Shown here: positions 1 to 8,419 of the stretch, one piece after another
Numbering within the stretch: the first letter of the stretch is position 1
Layout: each line of letters begins with the position of its first letter
Origin: DATBLE01 sp963808815
Lineage (GTDB): Bacteria; Actinomycetota; Thermoleophilia; Gaiellales; Gaiellaceae
DNA length: 64,000 bases
Assembly (NCBI GenBank): GCA_963808815.1
Contig: CAWEGI010000013.1
Coordinates: 186,001 to 250,000 of the forward strand
Direction of reading: 5' to 3'
Made by a program: the position numbers and the translations under genes
Notes under the pieces: generated by a model
Databases searched by the model: none
Seen by the model: only the letters and a program-made list of their open reading frames with translations
Told to the model about the DNA's origin: nothing

Positions 1-602
1 ACCACCGTCGTCGTCCCTTCCCGGCGCAGCCGCTCGAGGAGGGCCGTTACGGCGGCGGGGGCGACCGAGCCGGTCGTGACCGTGAAGCGTCCGCGCGCGA
101 CGTCGTCCAACCGGACCACGATCGCGCCGGCGCGGCGCTCGACCGAGACCCGCAGCGGCAGGACGGCCGCCGCGGTCGGGGCGAGCGTGATGGTTGCCGC
201 CAGGACGCGGCGACCGGAGGCGAAGCCCTGCCACACGATCCCCAGGTCGCGCAGGCCGGGCTCTGCCTGCGATCCGGGAGCCGCGACGACCTTCGTCGCC
301 GGCGCAGGGACGAGAAACGTGAAGTCGCCGGGGCGGGTGATCGTCAGCCGTTGGGCGACGACGACGCCGACCGGTGCGCCCGAACGGTCGATCCCCACGG
401 TGACGCGCTCGAAGTTCCGCAGCCGTCCCGAAAAGCGGGTCTCACCCGCAGTGACGCCTGCGATTCGCTTGCCCACGAGCGGAGGCGGCCCCGACGTCCG
501 CGCCGTCGGCGACAGGAGCGTGATCGTGTCGGCGGCGGCTGCCGCGGGAGACAGCAGCAGACCGCCGGCCACGAGGACGCTCAGGCCTGGCCGCAGCGGC
601 AT
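1..602 (-). CDS. Secreted protein of unknown function (3' end beyond the window)
   Basis: ATG at 602 follows directly after the TAG stop (605-603) of the upstream ABC substrate-binding gene, so it is probably the last visible gene of that operon. About 200 codons stay open to the left edge. The start MPLRPGLSVLVAGGLLLSPA, followed by an alanine run, is a convincing Sec signal peptide. The rest is rich in Val, Thr and Arg with alternating hydrophobic residues, suggesting a beta-rich extracytoplasmic domain. No catalytic motif or known family was recognised. Its position behind a lipoprotein SBP suggests an accessory surface role, which is inference only. Confidence 0.6.
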   Translation of the reverse strand, partial: MPLRPGLSVLVAGGLLLSPAAAAADTITLLSPTARTSGPPPLVGKRIAGVTAGETRFSGRLRNFERVTVGIDRSGAPVGVVVAQRLTITRPGDFTFLVPAPATKVVAAPGSQAEPGLRDLGIVWQGFASGRRVLAATITLAPTAAAVLPLRVSVERRAGAIVVRLDDVARGRFTVTTGSVAPAAVTALLERLRREGTTTV

Positions 603-1838
603 CTAGCGCTCCTGCGGGATCACCGGCAGCGTGGCCGAGAGGGCGTCGTCCTTCACCGGCTCGTACGTCATGCCTTCGAAGCGGGCGAAGTAGACATCGT
701 CGTCGACCACGCCCTCGTGGTTGATGCGGTTGAAGCCACGCGAGTCGCCGTTCGCTCCCTCGATCGACACCTCGTGCAGCGCCGCAAGCACCTTCGCCGG
801 ATCAGTCGACTTCGCCGCCTGGACCGCCGCGATCAGCAGGTGTGTGAAGTCGTAGGGGTACATCGCGTAGTCGGGCGGCTGCACTACCGACCGTCCCGCA
901 GCGCTGCGGACTCCGACCCGCTGGGCCCCGAACAGCTGCTCGTAGGCCGACTGGAAGGCCACGAACGGCGCCGGCCCCTCCTCCGCCGTCATCCGGCCCG
1001 AAGCGAACACGAGCCCGTCGAGCCACTCCGGGTGGCCGGCCAGCTCCTGGCGGAGCAGCGGGTCCTCGGCCGACGGCGGCGCGTATACCGGAACGTTCCA
1101 GCCCGAGCTGCGCGCGGCGATCACCGCCTCGGCGATCGCCGAGGGCTGTCCCCAGACGAGCAGCGCCGTTGCGCCCGAGCGCCGCGCCTGCACGATCTGC
1201 GGCGCCAGGTCGGTCGCGGTGGACGGCACCTGGATCCGGGCGGCGACCGAGTCTCGGTTCTGGGAGAACGCGTGGTCGAGCGCAGCCAGCCCCTCGCGCC
1301 CGTAGCCGGTGTCGTCGGTGAGGAAGGCGATCTTCAGCTTCTTCGGGATCAGGTATTCGGCGAAACGGAAGGCGATCCCGTGGTCGGTCGGGGCGATCCG
1401 GAACACGTTCGGCCGCTTCGCAGGGTCGACGAGCCCGGTGCCGCCGTCGAACACGATGCTGATCGGGATATGCGCGCGGTCGGCGATCTTCCAGGCGGCA
1501 TCGATCCCCGTCCCGTCGCTGACGATCGCCGCCGCGTGCTGGGCGACCGCACGCCGGACGTCGGCGACCGCCCGGCTCGCCGAATGCGCGTTGTCGTAGC
1601 GGACGACCCTCAGCCGGTAGTCGTCGCCGTCGACGGAGAGGAGAGCGTTGCGCGATGCGAGTCGGACGCCGTTCTCGATCGTCGTCCCGAGGTAGGAGTC
1701 GCGGCTGAACGGAGCGTCGACGGCGATCACCAGCTCGCGCGCCTGCGAGCCCTGGGACGATTTCTCCGCGCCGCCGCAACCGGCCAGGAGCACGACCAGT
1801 GCGGCACAGGCGACAGCCGCTCTCAGCACGGCCGCCAC
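603..1838 (-). CDS. ABC transporter substrate-binding lipoprotein (branched-chain amino acid type)
   Basis: 411 aa. The GTG start at 1838 sits one base after the permease-ATPase stop. A lipobox (LLAGC, Cys21) marks an exported lipoprotein. The mature protein has the periplasmic-binding-protein type 1 fold signature of LivJ/LivK-like receptors: an early APFS..SYLG segment, an alternating Rossmann-like core (e.g. KIAFLTDDTGYG) and the late DYAMYPYDFTHLL segment. It would capture a ligand for the membrane complex encoded just upstream. The ligand cannot be read from the sequence. The adjacent TetR-paa locus makes aromatic acids as plausible as amino acids. Confidence 0.85.
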   Translation of the reverse strand: MAAVLRAAVACAALVVLLAGCGGAEKSSQGSQARELVIAVDAPFSRDSYLGTTIENGVRLASRNALLSVDGDDYRLRVVRYDNAHSASRAVADVRRAVAQHAAAIVSDGTGIDAAWKIADRAHIPISIVFDGGTGLVDPAKRPNVFRIAPTDHGIAFRFAEYLIPKKLKIAFLTDDTGYGREGLAALDHAFSQNRDSVAARIQVPSTATDLAPQIVQARRSGATALLVWGQPSAIAEAVIAARSSGWNVPVYAPPSAEDPLLRQELAGHPEWLDGLVFASGRMTAEEGPAPFVAFQSAYEQLFGAQRVGVRSAAGRSVVQPPDYAMYPYDFTHLLIAAVQAAKSTDPAKVLAALHEVSIEGANGDSRGFNRINHEGVVDDDVYFARFEGMTYEPVKDDALSATLPVIPQER

Positions 1839-1839
1839 C

Positions 1840-3582
1840 CTAGCCGGGCAGGGCCTTCCCGTCGGCCATCACCACCACGCGGTCGGCGAGTGCACGGACG
1901 AGGCGCTGGTCGTGCTCGACGACGAGTAGCGAGACGCCGCTCTCCCGGATCGACGCCAGGATCTCCAGCAGGCCGTCTACCTCGGTCCGCGCTGCCCCCG
2001 CCGAGGGCTCGTCGAGCAGCAGGAGGCGTGGGCGCGCGGCGAGCGCCGCAGCCAGCATCAGCCGCCGTTGCTGGAAGCCGTCGAGCCGCTCGGCGGCCAC
2101 ACCGGCCAGCCGTTCGAGGCGCACGGTCCGCAGCGCGTCGAGCGCCGCCGCGTTCAGCTCACGCGCCTCGGCGCGGCTCTTGGGTGTGGACGCGAGCGCC
2201 CGGAACGCCCCGCTCTGCCTGGCGTGCAGCGAAGCCCCGACCACGGCGCTCTCCAGCGCGGTCAGGGTGCCGAACGTGGCCGTTCGCTGCAAGGTCCTGA
2301 CCACGCCGGCCGACGCGAGCTCGACCGGGCCGTGCCCCACGACCGACCGGCCGTCGAGCTCGATCTCGCCGGCGTCGATCGGCAGGGCGCCGGCCAGCGC
2401 ACGGAGGGCCGTTGTCTTCCCGGACCCGTTCGCGCCCACGAGGGCGACGGTCTCGCCGTGGCCGATCTCGAGATCGAAGCCGTCGAGGGCGCGGACGCCG
2501 CCGTAGTGCTTCGCCAGGCCGCGGGCGGAGAGGACGACGGGAGCGGTTACCGGGCGCGACGGACGCGCGGGCTCGTGACGGCCGGTCGGGGCGAGCCGGC
2601 CGCGGAGCCGCTCGAGCAGGGGCGCCCCTTCCGGCCGCAGCGCGAGCACGACCAGCAGGAGGATCGCCGCGAACATCGGCTCGACCTCGGCCGCCGAGCC
2701 TGCCTGCAGGTGCGCCCAGAGGCGAGCCAGCAACGCGATCGCGCCGAGGACGGCAACGCCGACGATCCCGGAGACGGCATACGAAGCGCCTCCGAGGAGG
2801 ACCGCCGCCAGCAGCTTGAAGGACACGACCGGACCGAAGGCACCGGGGTCGGTGACGCCCGCGAGCTGGACGGAGAGCGAGCCGGCGAGGCCGCCGACAC
2901 CGGCCGCGGCGACGAACGCGCCGAGCAGCAGCCGATCTCCGCGGACGCCGAGGCTGGTGGCGGCGGCCGGCCGGTCGCGGACCGCGCGCAACCGGATGCC
3001 GGCCGCGCTTCGCCGCAGCGTCGCAACGGCGACGACGGCAATCGCGGTCAGCACGAGCCCGAGCTCGTAGTGGCCGGTCGTGCTCAGGCTCGAGTCGACG
3101 ACGTACCCCTGCGACCCGCCGGAGATCCCCGGGAAGGCCAGCGCGCCGAGGTAGACCAGCCAGGCCAGGATCCAGGTGCCGACCGCGAGGAAGAGCGAGT
3201 CCAGCCGCACGACGGCGAGGCCGCTGACCAGCCCGCCGACGAGCGAGGCGAGCACCGCCACCGGGACCGTCGCCTCGACGGGCCAACCGGCGCGCGCGGC
3301 CAGCAGTCCCGTGGTCAAAGCGCCGATCGTCATGAACGCGCCCTGGGCGAGTGACGGCAGCCCGGCGAGCCCGACGGCCGCAACCAGCCCCGTCGCGGAC
3401 AGGGCGAGGTACAGCCACGCGGCCAACTCGTCGACGTGCACCCAGCCCGGCGCGATCCAGGGAACTGCGCAGGCAAGCACGAACAGACCCAGCAGCGCGG
3501 TGTGGACGCCCCGCCAGCCCGCCCTGGCCTCGTCGGCTGCGTCCGCGAGCGCGGCCCGGGTCCGGCCGACCACAGCGGTCAT
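1840..3582 (-). CDS. LivM-LivG fusion: branched-chain-type ABC permease plus ATPase
   Basis: 580 aa from the ATG at 3582, which overlaps the LivH stop as ATGA. Longer in-frame starts exist but would run deep into livH. Residues about 1-320 are a multi-pass LivM permease. Residues about 345-580 are an ABC ATPase with Walker A GANGSGKTT (about 378-386), Q-loop LQRTATFG, Walker B LLLLDEPSAG (about 520) and switch His in VVEHDQ. The signature motif is degenerate (LDGFQQRR instead of LSGGQ). The protein stops soon after VVVMADGKALPG, so the usual LivG C-terminal tail is missing. No separate LivF ATPase gene is visible. LivM-LivG fusions are known in actinobacteria. Confidence 0.85.
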   Translation of the reverse strand: MTAVVGRTRAALADAADEARAGWRGVHTALLGLFVLACAVPWIAPGWVHVDELAAWLYLALSATGLVAAVGLAGLPSLAQGAFMTIGALTTGLLAARAGWPVEATVPVAVLASLVGGLVSGLAVVRLDSLFLAVGTWILAWLVYLGALAFPGISGGSQGYVVDSSLSTTGHYELGLVLTAIAVVAVATLRRSAAGIRLRAVRDRPAAATSLGVRGDRLLLGAFVAAAGVGGLAGSLSVQLAGVTDPGAFGPVVSFKLLAAVLLGGASYAVSGIVGVAVLGAIALLARLWAHLQAGSAAEVEPMFAAILLLVVLALRPEGAPLLERLRGRLAPTGRHEPARPSRPVTAPVVLSARGLAKHYGGVRALDGFDLEIGHGETVALVGANGSGKTTALRALAGALPIDAGEIELDGRSVVGHGPVELASAGVVRTLQRTATFGTLTALESAVVGASLHARQSGAFRALASTPKSRAEARELNAAALDALRTVRLERLAGVAAERLDGFQQRRLMLAAALAARPRLLLLDEPSAGAARTEVDGLLEILASIRESGVSLLVVEHDQRLVRALADRVVVMADGKALPG

Positions 3583-4508
3583 TCCGGCTCGGGCGCCCGC
3601 ACGCGTCCCCGCAGGGCAAGCAGGAGCAGCACCACCAGGATGGGCAGGACCTCGCGGTAGGACGGGCCGAGGCCGTGGCCGGAGATCTCGCCGCTGGCGA
3701 TCCCCGCCTCGACCACGCCGAGCGCAAGGCCCGTGACAAACGCCCACATGGGCGAGCGGAAGCCGACCGCCAGCGCCGCGACCAGTCCCTTGACTCCGAG
3801 CAGCATGCCGGTCGTCGGCGAAAACGGCCCGCTCGGGGCGGCGGCGATCGCGATCACGACCGCGACCCCGCCGACGAGCGCAAACGCGAGGCCGACGAAG
3901 CGGTCGTACGGAACGCCGACCACGGATGCGCCCTCGGCGTCCTGGGCGATCGCCTGGAGCCCCCGGCCGAATCGGGTGCGACCGACCACGTACTCGACCA
4001 GGAGCGCCAGCGCGACTCCGAGCGCGATCACGTAGAGCGATCGCAGCTGGAACGTCGCGCCGGCGACGGTGACGACCCCGTCGCGGCCCGCATCGTGGAA
4101 CGGGATGGGGTCGGGGAAGACGTACGCGGGGCGGGCGAAGACGACGGACACGAAGCTCTGGATCGCGAAAGCGATCGCCACCGTGGCGGCCACCCAGCCC
4201 AGTGTCGAGCCGCGGCCGACCTGCGGCTGGATGATCCCGAACCAGGTCGCGGCGGTCAGTGCAGGAACCACTGCCAGTGCGACGAGCAGGCCGAGCACGA
4301 ACCGCCAGCTGGAGGCCGTGGCCTCGGTGACCGCCCCCTGGCCGGCGGTGACGAAGAGGGCGACGAAAACGCCGAGGCCGACGAGGTCGCCGAGCGCGAA
4401 GTGGACGATGCCGGTGAGCCGATAGACGAGCACATAGCCGACCGCCAGCAGTCCGTACACGCTTCCCGCCGCCAGTCCGGAGAGGACGATCTGGAGCGAG
4501 AGGCTCAC
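3579..4508 (-). CDS. livH: Branched-chain-type ABC transporter permease LivH
   Basis: 309 aa. The N-terminus (GLAAGSVYGLLAVGYVLVYRLTGIVH in part) and the following FALGDLVGLG are typical LivH openings, with about eight hydrophobic segments through the protein. It pairs with the LivM half of the downstream fusion to form the membrane pore. The stop overlaps the next start by ATGA, indicating translational coupling. It is the first gene of a minus-strand unit livH, livMG, SBP, secreted protein, starting 16 bp after the TetR gene, so it may share the TetR promoter. Confidence 0.88.
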   Translation of the reverse strand: MSLSLQIVLSGLAAGSVYGLLAVGYVLVYRLTGIVHFALGDLVGLGVFVALFVTAGQGAVTEATASSWRFVLGLLVALAVVPALTAATWFGIIQPQVGRGSTLGWVAATVAIAFAIQSFVSVVFARPAYVFPDPIPFHDAGRDGVVTVAGATFQLRSLYVIALGVALALLVEYVVGRTRFGRGLQAIAQDAEGASVVGVPYDRFVGLAFALVGGVAVVIAIAAAPSGPFSPTTGMLLGVKGLVAALAVGFRSPMWAFVTGLALGVVEAGIASGEISGHGLGPSYREVLPILVVLLLLALRGRVRAPEPE

Positions 4509-4524
4509 CGCGCGAGCCTACGGA

Positions 4525-5100
4525 CTACGCCGGCGTCGAGTAGCCGCGCATGCCGTCGACCAGGAGCGCGAGGAACCGGTCGGCGAGATCGTCGGTGTCC
4601 CGGCCGGGCTGGAGCCAGGTGTATGCCCAGTTCGCCGCCGACAGCAGCAGCAGGACCGAGGCGCCCTCGTCGAGATCGGAGCGGAGGTCGCCGAGGTCGC
4701 GACCTTCGCGCAGCAGCTCTCGGATCCGCTCCTCGTAGCGGTGCCGCTCGGCCACGAACCGGTCGAGGCGGTCGCCGTGGAGGTAGCGCCACTCCTGGAC
4801 GAACACGGTGGCGACGTCGAGCTGCTCGGCGACCACGCGGAGGTGGCCGCGCAGCGCGAGCCGGATCTTTTCGACGGGCGCCGCGTCGTCCGGGATCGCG
4901 TCCAGCGCAGCGTGGAAGGCTGCCGCGCCCTCCATCAGGGCGTCGAAGAGCAGGTCCTCCTTCGAGGCGATGTGCGCGTACAGCGAGCCCTTCTGGACGC
5001 CGAGCGCCTCGGCGATGTCGCCGACCGACGTGCCGTGGTAGCCCTTCTCGGCAAAGAGGCGGGCGGCCTGGCGCGTCAGCTCCGAGCGGCGGGCGGACAT
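4525..5100 (-). CDS. TetR-family repressor, probable PaaR-like regulator
   Basis: 191 aa. Residues about 5-50 form the TetR helix-turn-helix (TRQAARLFAEKGYHGTSVGD..AEALGVQKGSLYAH). The C-terminal ligand domain resembles the TetR subgroup near acyl-CoA metabolism genes (FadR/PaaR type). It is transcribed away from paaABCD and shares with it a 41-bp intergenic region holding a palindrome. The simplest reading is an autoregulated repressor of the paa genes and possibly of the co-directional ABC operon, relieved by an aromatic acyl-CoA. The effector is inferred, not seen. Confidence 0.8.
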   Translation of the reverse strand: MSARRSELTRQAARLFAEKGYHGTSVGDIAEALGVQKGSLYAHIASKEDLLFDALMEGAAAFHAALDAIPDDAAPVEKIRLALRGHLRVVAEQLDVATVFVQEWRYLHGDRLDRFVAERHRYEERIRELLREGRDLGDLRSDLDEGASVLLLLSAANWAYTWLQPGRDTDDLADRFLALLVDGMRGYSTPA

Positions 5101-5113
5101 GGTACGGTCAGGA

Positions 5114-5131
5114 GACTAACGATCGTTCGGT
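5114..5131. promoter_or_regulatory. Probable TetR operator between tetR and paaA
   Basis: The core AACGATCGTT (5118-5127) is a perfect 10-bp palindrome. The right half extends to CGTTCGGT and the left half matches its complement at 5 of 8 positions. The spacing fits TetR-type sites with CGTTCGGT-like half-sites. It lies in the 41 bp between the divergent starts, next to the paaA ribosome-binding site (TAGGAGAG), so a bound repressor could block both directions. Confidence 0.6.
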
Positions 5132-5141
5132 AGGAGAGTCG

Positions 5142-6053
5142 ATGGCACGAGTCCTTCAGCCAACAGAGCAGGGTTTCCTCGAGTACGTTCAGTCGGGCGG
5201 CCAGGTCGAGGTTGACGACTGGATGCCGGACGAGTACCGCGCACGGCTGATCAAGTTCATCGAGATGCACGGCAACTCGGAGCTGATGGGCGTGCTGCCC
5301 GAGCGCGAGTGGATCCTCCGCGCGCCGACGCTCCAGCGCAAGCTCGCGCTCACCGCGAAGGTCCAGGACGAGGTCGGTCATTCCCAGCTGATCTACCGCG
5401 TGGTCGAGGACCTGGGGAAGCCGCGCGCGCAGTGCCTCGCCGACCTGATCTCGGGGAAGTCCAAGTTCCACAACGTCTTCCATTACCCGACCAAGACGTG
5501 GGGTGACGTCGGAGTGATCGCGTGGCTGGTCGACGCGGCGGCGATCATCTCCCAGAAGGCGTTGCTCAAGTGCTCGTACGCGCCGTACGCGCGGGTCATG
5601 AAGAAGATCTGCTGGGAGGAGTCGTTCCACATCCTCCACGGCCGCGACGTCGTGCTGACGATGATGAACGGCACCGACGAGCAGCGCGCGCTCGTCCAGG
5701 AGGCCGTTACGCGCTGGTGGCCGCCGCTCATGCAGTTCCACGGGAACCCGATTCCGGCCGAGGAAGACCCGGTCGTGCAGTGGCGGATCAAGACGCAGGG
5801 AAACGAGGAGGCGCGCCAGCAGTTCCTCGACGGGTACGTCCCCCAGATCTGGGAGCTCGGCCTGACCGTGCCCGACCCGAAGCTGCGCAAGCGCGACGAC
5901 GGCATCTGGGAGTACGCCGAGCCCGACTGGGACGAGCTCAAGTCGGTCGTCACCGGCCACGGGCCTCGGACCGCCGAGCGGCTCGAGTTCCGGCGCGTCT
6001 CGCGCGAGGAGACCGAGTGGGTACGGTCGGCGATGTTCGCGGAAGCGGCGTGA
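5142..6053 (+). CDS. paaA: Phenylacetyl-CoA 1,2-epoxidase, catalytic subunit PaaA
   Basis: 303 aa. Start chosen at the ATG at 5142 behind TAGGAGAG; the frame is open far upstream but homology begins here. PaaA is the di-iron oxygenase subunit that epoxidises the ring of phenylacetyl-CoA. Two ExxH iron-ligand motifs are visible (DEVGHSQ and EESFHILHG), with the conserved PaaA stretches HGNSELMG and KSKFHNVFHYPTKTWGD. It is first in an overlapping paaABCD unit, and the stop is overlapped by the paaB GTG. Confidence 0.95.
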   Translation: MARVLQPTEQGFLEYVQSGGQVEVDDWMPDEYRARLIKFIEMHGNSELMGVLPEREWILRAPTLQRKLALTAKVQDEVGHSQLIYRVVEDLGKPRAQCLADLISGKSKFHNVFHYPTKTWGDVGVIAWLVDAAAIISQKALLKCSYAPYARVMKKICWEESFHILHGRDVVLTMMNGTDEQRALVQEAVTRWWPPLMQFHGNPIPAEEDPVVQWRIKTQGNEEARQQFLDGYVPQIWELGLTVPDPKLRKRDDGIWEYAEPDWDELKSVVTGHGPRTAERLEFRRVSREETEWVRSAMFAEAA

Positions 6054-6340
6054 TCTTCGAGGTCTTCCGGCAGGAGCGGAAGGGCGTGGCCTTCGAACAC
6101 GCCGGCTCGGTGGCCGCGCCCGACGAGGGCTTCGCGCGAGCCTACGCGCACGAGCAGTACGGCAGGCGCGGCGAGTCGGCGGCGCTCTGGGTCGTCCCGC
6201 GTGACGCTGTGATGGAGGTCGAGGACTTCGTCGACGAGCTCGGTCGAAACTACCACCGGGTGGACGGCTATTCGCTGAAGGCGAAACTGGCGGAGGCGCG
6301 TGAGCGCGCGGCCGCCTCCTCCTCCGGAGGCGCCCGTTGA
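6050..6340 (+). CDS. paaB: Phenylacetyl-CoA 1,2-epoxidase subunit PaaB
   Basis: 96 aa from the GTG at 6050, overlapping the paaA stop by 3 bases (GTGA). The family opening FEVFRQ..KG, followed by HAGSV.APDEGFARAYAHEQYGRRGE, is typical of PaaB, the small structural subunit that bridges PaaA-PaaC heterodimers. Length matches the family (about 95 aa). The C-terminus is Ala/Ser-rich and is overlapped by the TTG start of paaC. Confidence 0.92.
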   Translation: MIFEVFRQERKGVAFEHAGSVAAPDEGFARAYAHEQYGRRGESAALWVVPRDAVMEVEDFVDELGRNYHRVDGYSLKAKLAEARERAAASSSGGAR

Positions 6341-6993
6341 CGGGCTCTGTTTATCGGTCGGAGTCCCGAGAGGACTCCGACGTACTTCTCGCGATCGCTG
6401 ACGACGAGCTCGTCCTCGGCTGGCGCGACTCCGAGTGGACAGGGATCGCGCCGGTCCTGGAGGAAGACGTCGCGCTCTCCTCCATCGCCCAGAACGAGAT
6501 CGGCCACGCGCGGGCGCTCTACCAGCTGCTGGCCGACGACGCGGACGCGCTCGCCTTCGACCGTGCCCCGGACGAGTACCGCTGCTCGCAGCTGGTCGAG
6601 CTGCGGTTCGTGCCCGACTGGGCGCGGACGATCGCGAGGCGGGTGCTGTACGAGGCCGCCGACGAGCTGCGCCTCGAGTCCCTGAAGGCGTCGGGCGATC
6701 CTGCCGTCGCCGGCCTCGCGGCGAAGATCGACCGCGAGGAGGCCTACCACCGGATGCACGCCGAGCTCTGGCACGACCGCCTGCGCGACGAGCCGCGGTT
6801 CCGCGAAGCGGTTTCGGAGCTCTGGCCGTTCGCGCTGGGACTCGTCGAGCCGGAGCAGCGTTCGGCGCTCGCGGCGCGGTTCTCGCTCCCCGAAGCCGAG
6901 GCGGTCGAGCGCGGCGAACACGCAGAGGGCTGGACCGAGCTCTGGGACGAGATGACCGAGGTGCGCCGCTCGGTCCCGGGCGCGACATGGTGA
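6337..6993 (+). CDS. paaC: Phenylacetyl-CoA 1,2-epoxidase structural subunit PaaC
   Basis: 218 aa from the TTG at 6337, overlapping the paaB stop (TTGA). PaaC is the ferritin-like partner of PaaA. Two ExxH-type motifs remain (NEIGHARALY and EEAYHRMHAE), and the opening DDELVLGWRDSEWTG is characteristic. It is slightly shorter than the typical family length of about 250 aa. It overlaps the paaD start by 7 bases. Confidence 0.92.
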   Translation: MTGSVYRSESREDSDVLLAIADDELVLGWRDSEWTGIAPVLEEDVALSSIAQNEIGHARALYQLLADDADALAFDRAPDEYRCSQLVELRFVPDWARTIARRVLYEAADELRLESLKASGDPAVAGLAAKIDREEAYHRMHAELWHDRLRDEPRFREAVSELWPFALGLVEPEQRSALAARFSLPEAEAVERGEHAEGWTELWDEMTEVRRSVPGATW

Positions 6994-7628
6994 CGGAGGA
7001 AGCGGTCTGGTCGGCGCTCGCCGGGGTCGAGGACCCCGAGATCCCGGTCGTTTCGCTGGTCGATCTCGGCGTCGTGCGGGACGTGCGGGTCGAAGGCGAG
7101 CGCGTCCGCGTGGAGTTCACGCCGACGTTCCTCGGCTGCCCGGCGCTGGAGGTGATGCGTGACCGGATGACGGAGGCGATCGAGGAGCTCGGAGGCGAGG
7201 CCGAAGTCGAGGTGGTCGCGGACGACTCGTGGTCGACCGACAGGATCACGCCGGAGGGCCGAGAGAAGCTGCGCGCCGCCGGCTTCGGGCCGCCCGCCCC
7301 GCGCGAGGCCGGCACGCCGAAGCTGGTGCAGCTGACGAGCGCCGTCTTCCGGTGCCCGTACTGCGGCTCCACCGAGACGAAGCTGGAAAACCTCTTCGGC
7401 CCGACCCCCTGCCGGTCGATCCGCTACTGCGCGAGCTGCCGTCAGCCGTTCGAGCAGTTCAAGACGACAACACGTCAGCACAGGCAAGCCATCCAAGGCC
7501 GTCGCCGAGCACTTCAAGTACAGCCAGCCGAGTGCCCGACGACTTGTCGCTGCGGAAGCCCGCCTTCGTGGCCTGCTTGGACCGGCACGGCCAGGACGTG
7601 GAAGATCCGCAGTCGTAGATGCCCGTGA
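6987..7628 (+). CDS. paaD: PaaD-like Fe-S maturation protein with aberrant C-terminus
   Basis: 213 aa read through from the ATG at 6987 (GTG at 6990 is an alternative). Residues about 1-160 are a normal PaaD: a DUF59/MIP18 domain (DPEIPVVSLVDLGVVRDV, FTPTFLGCPALE) and a C-terminal zinc ribbon (CPYC and YCASC) ending PFEQFK, where PaaD proteins normally stop. The roughly 55 codons after position 7463 are Arg/Pro/Thr-rich with no family resemblance. In the neighbouring frame the same DNA encodes a helix-turn-helix fragment, so the native stop seems to have been lost at a junction. PaaE, the usual next gene, is absent. Confidence 0.8.
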   Translation: MVTEEAVWSALAGVEDPEIPVVSLVDLGVVRDVRVEGERVRVEFTPTFLGCPALEVMRDRMTEAIEELGGEAEVEVVADDSWSTDRITPEGREKLRAAGFGPPAPREAGTPKLVQLTSAVFRCPYCGSTETKLENLFGPTPCRSIRYCASCRQPFEQFKTTTRQHRQAIQGRRRALQVQPAECPTTCRCGSPPSWPAWTGTARTWKIRSRRCP

Positions 7629-7659
7629 GATTTCGGGAGATCGTCGGGTGGCTGCCTGA
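7471..7659 (+). pseudogene. Fragment of a helix-turn-helix protein (accessory-element remnant)
   Basis: In the frame starting at 7471, 62 codons run to a TGA at 7657-7659 and read KPSKAVAEHFKYSQPSAR followed by RLVAAEARLRGLLGPARPGR. This resembles the DNA-binding part of small actinobacterial proteins with KAVAEH.. helix-turn-helix and RGLLGPA.PG tails that often lie in integrated elements. There is no start codon and the 5' end merges into paaD. It is evidence of a recombination scar directly behind the paa operon. The assignment is from remembered family sequence and is moderate. Confidence 0.5.
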
Positions 7660-8419
7660 CACGATTGCGCTAGTTATCACTAGCACCTTGCTAAGTGTCA
7701 AGATGAACAAGAACCATCAAACCGAGCTCTAGGGATCCTTCGTCTGGAGCGGTTGGACTTGGTACCGAACTTGATCTAGTCCGAGATCGGCTCGAACCGC
7801 TAGTGATGCGGATCCTCGGCCTCAACTTGGACCGGTCTTTGGTACCGGATCCGTCTCCCGCCAGGCCCTCTCCGTATCCGTGTCGGCCTCCGGCCGGCTC
7901 GTCGAGGGAACGCATCACCGCCGCGAAGGAGCCACCCCCGCCCCGTCCTGGAAGTGCCACCTGGCTATGGCGAAGATCTGGAACGCGATACCACCCGATC
8001 AGACAGGCGGTCCCGACTCCCCGATCCGGTCGAGCATGTGCGTGACCGAAAGTCTGAGATGATCGCGTCGGGCGGTACTCCTCCGAGCTGCGGCAGGCCT
8101 TCGCCTCTCCCGGCCTGGACGTGGATCGAGACGCAACGGCGGCGTGCCGCCCTCTAGCTCGACGCTAGCAGCGTTCAGAACAACGCCCAGTCGACTCCCG
8201 GATGTGTGACGCGCCCCAGAGAGGCACCCCCTTTCCCCTCAGCGTCAATATGGGTGTGCCAGCCAATCCCCCAGAACGGCGTGGTATCAGCGCCGTCCCA
8301 GTGGAGCGAGTTCCCTGAGAGGTACCCACCCCCTCAGGTGACCCGGGGTGGAGGCTGACCTCACATCTGCCGATAGGAACCTGGGAGGTGGCTGGTCCCA
8401 TGGGACAGAGAGGCGGGAG
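7660..8419. other. Gene-poor scar region with inverted repeats
   Basis: About 760 bases without a convincing gene. Short open frames here have no ribosome-binding sites and no recognisable protein features. It contains a 6-bp inverted repeat GCTAGT-TATC-ACTAGC (7669-7684); its ATCACTAGC half recurs as the complement at 7798-7806. Base composition is locally less GC-rich than the flanks. Together with the helix-turn-helix fragment this looks like residue of an insertion or deletion. Confidence 0.5.

Noticed and set aside
3583..3747. N-terminal extension of the LivM-LivG protein
   Set aside because: It overlaps livH coding sequence and is Arg/Pro-rich; the ATG at 3582 gives an ATGA overlap and family-like start.
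7691..8157. Several short open frames in the gene-poor scar region, including a possible transposase-like stretch near 8060
   Set aside because: No ribosome-binding sites, no consistent homology in any frame and no terminal inverted repeats; not enough to call a mobile element.
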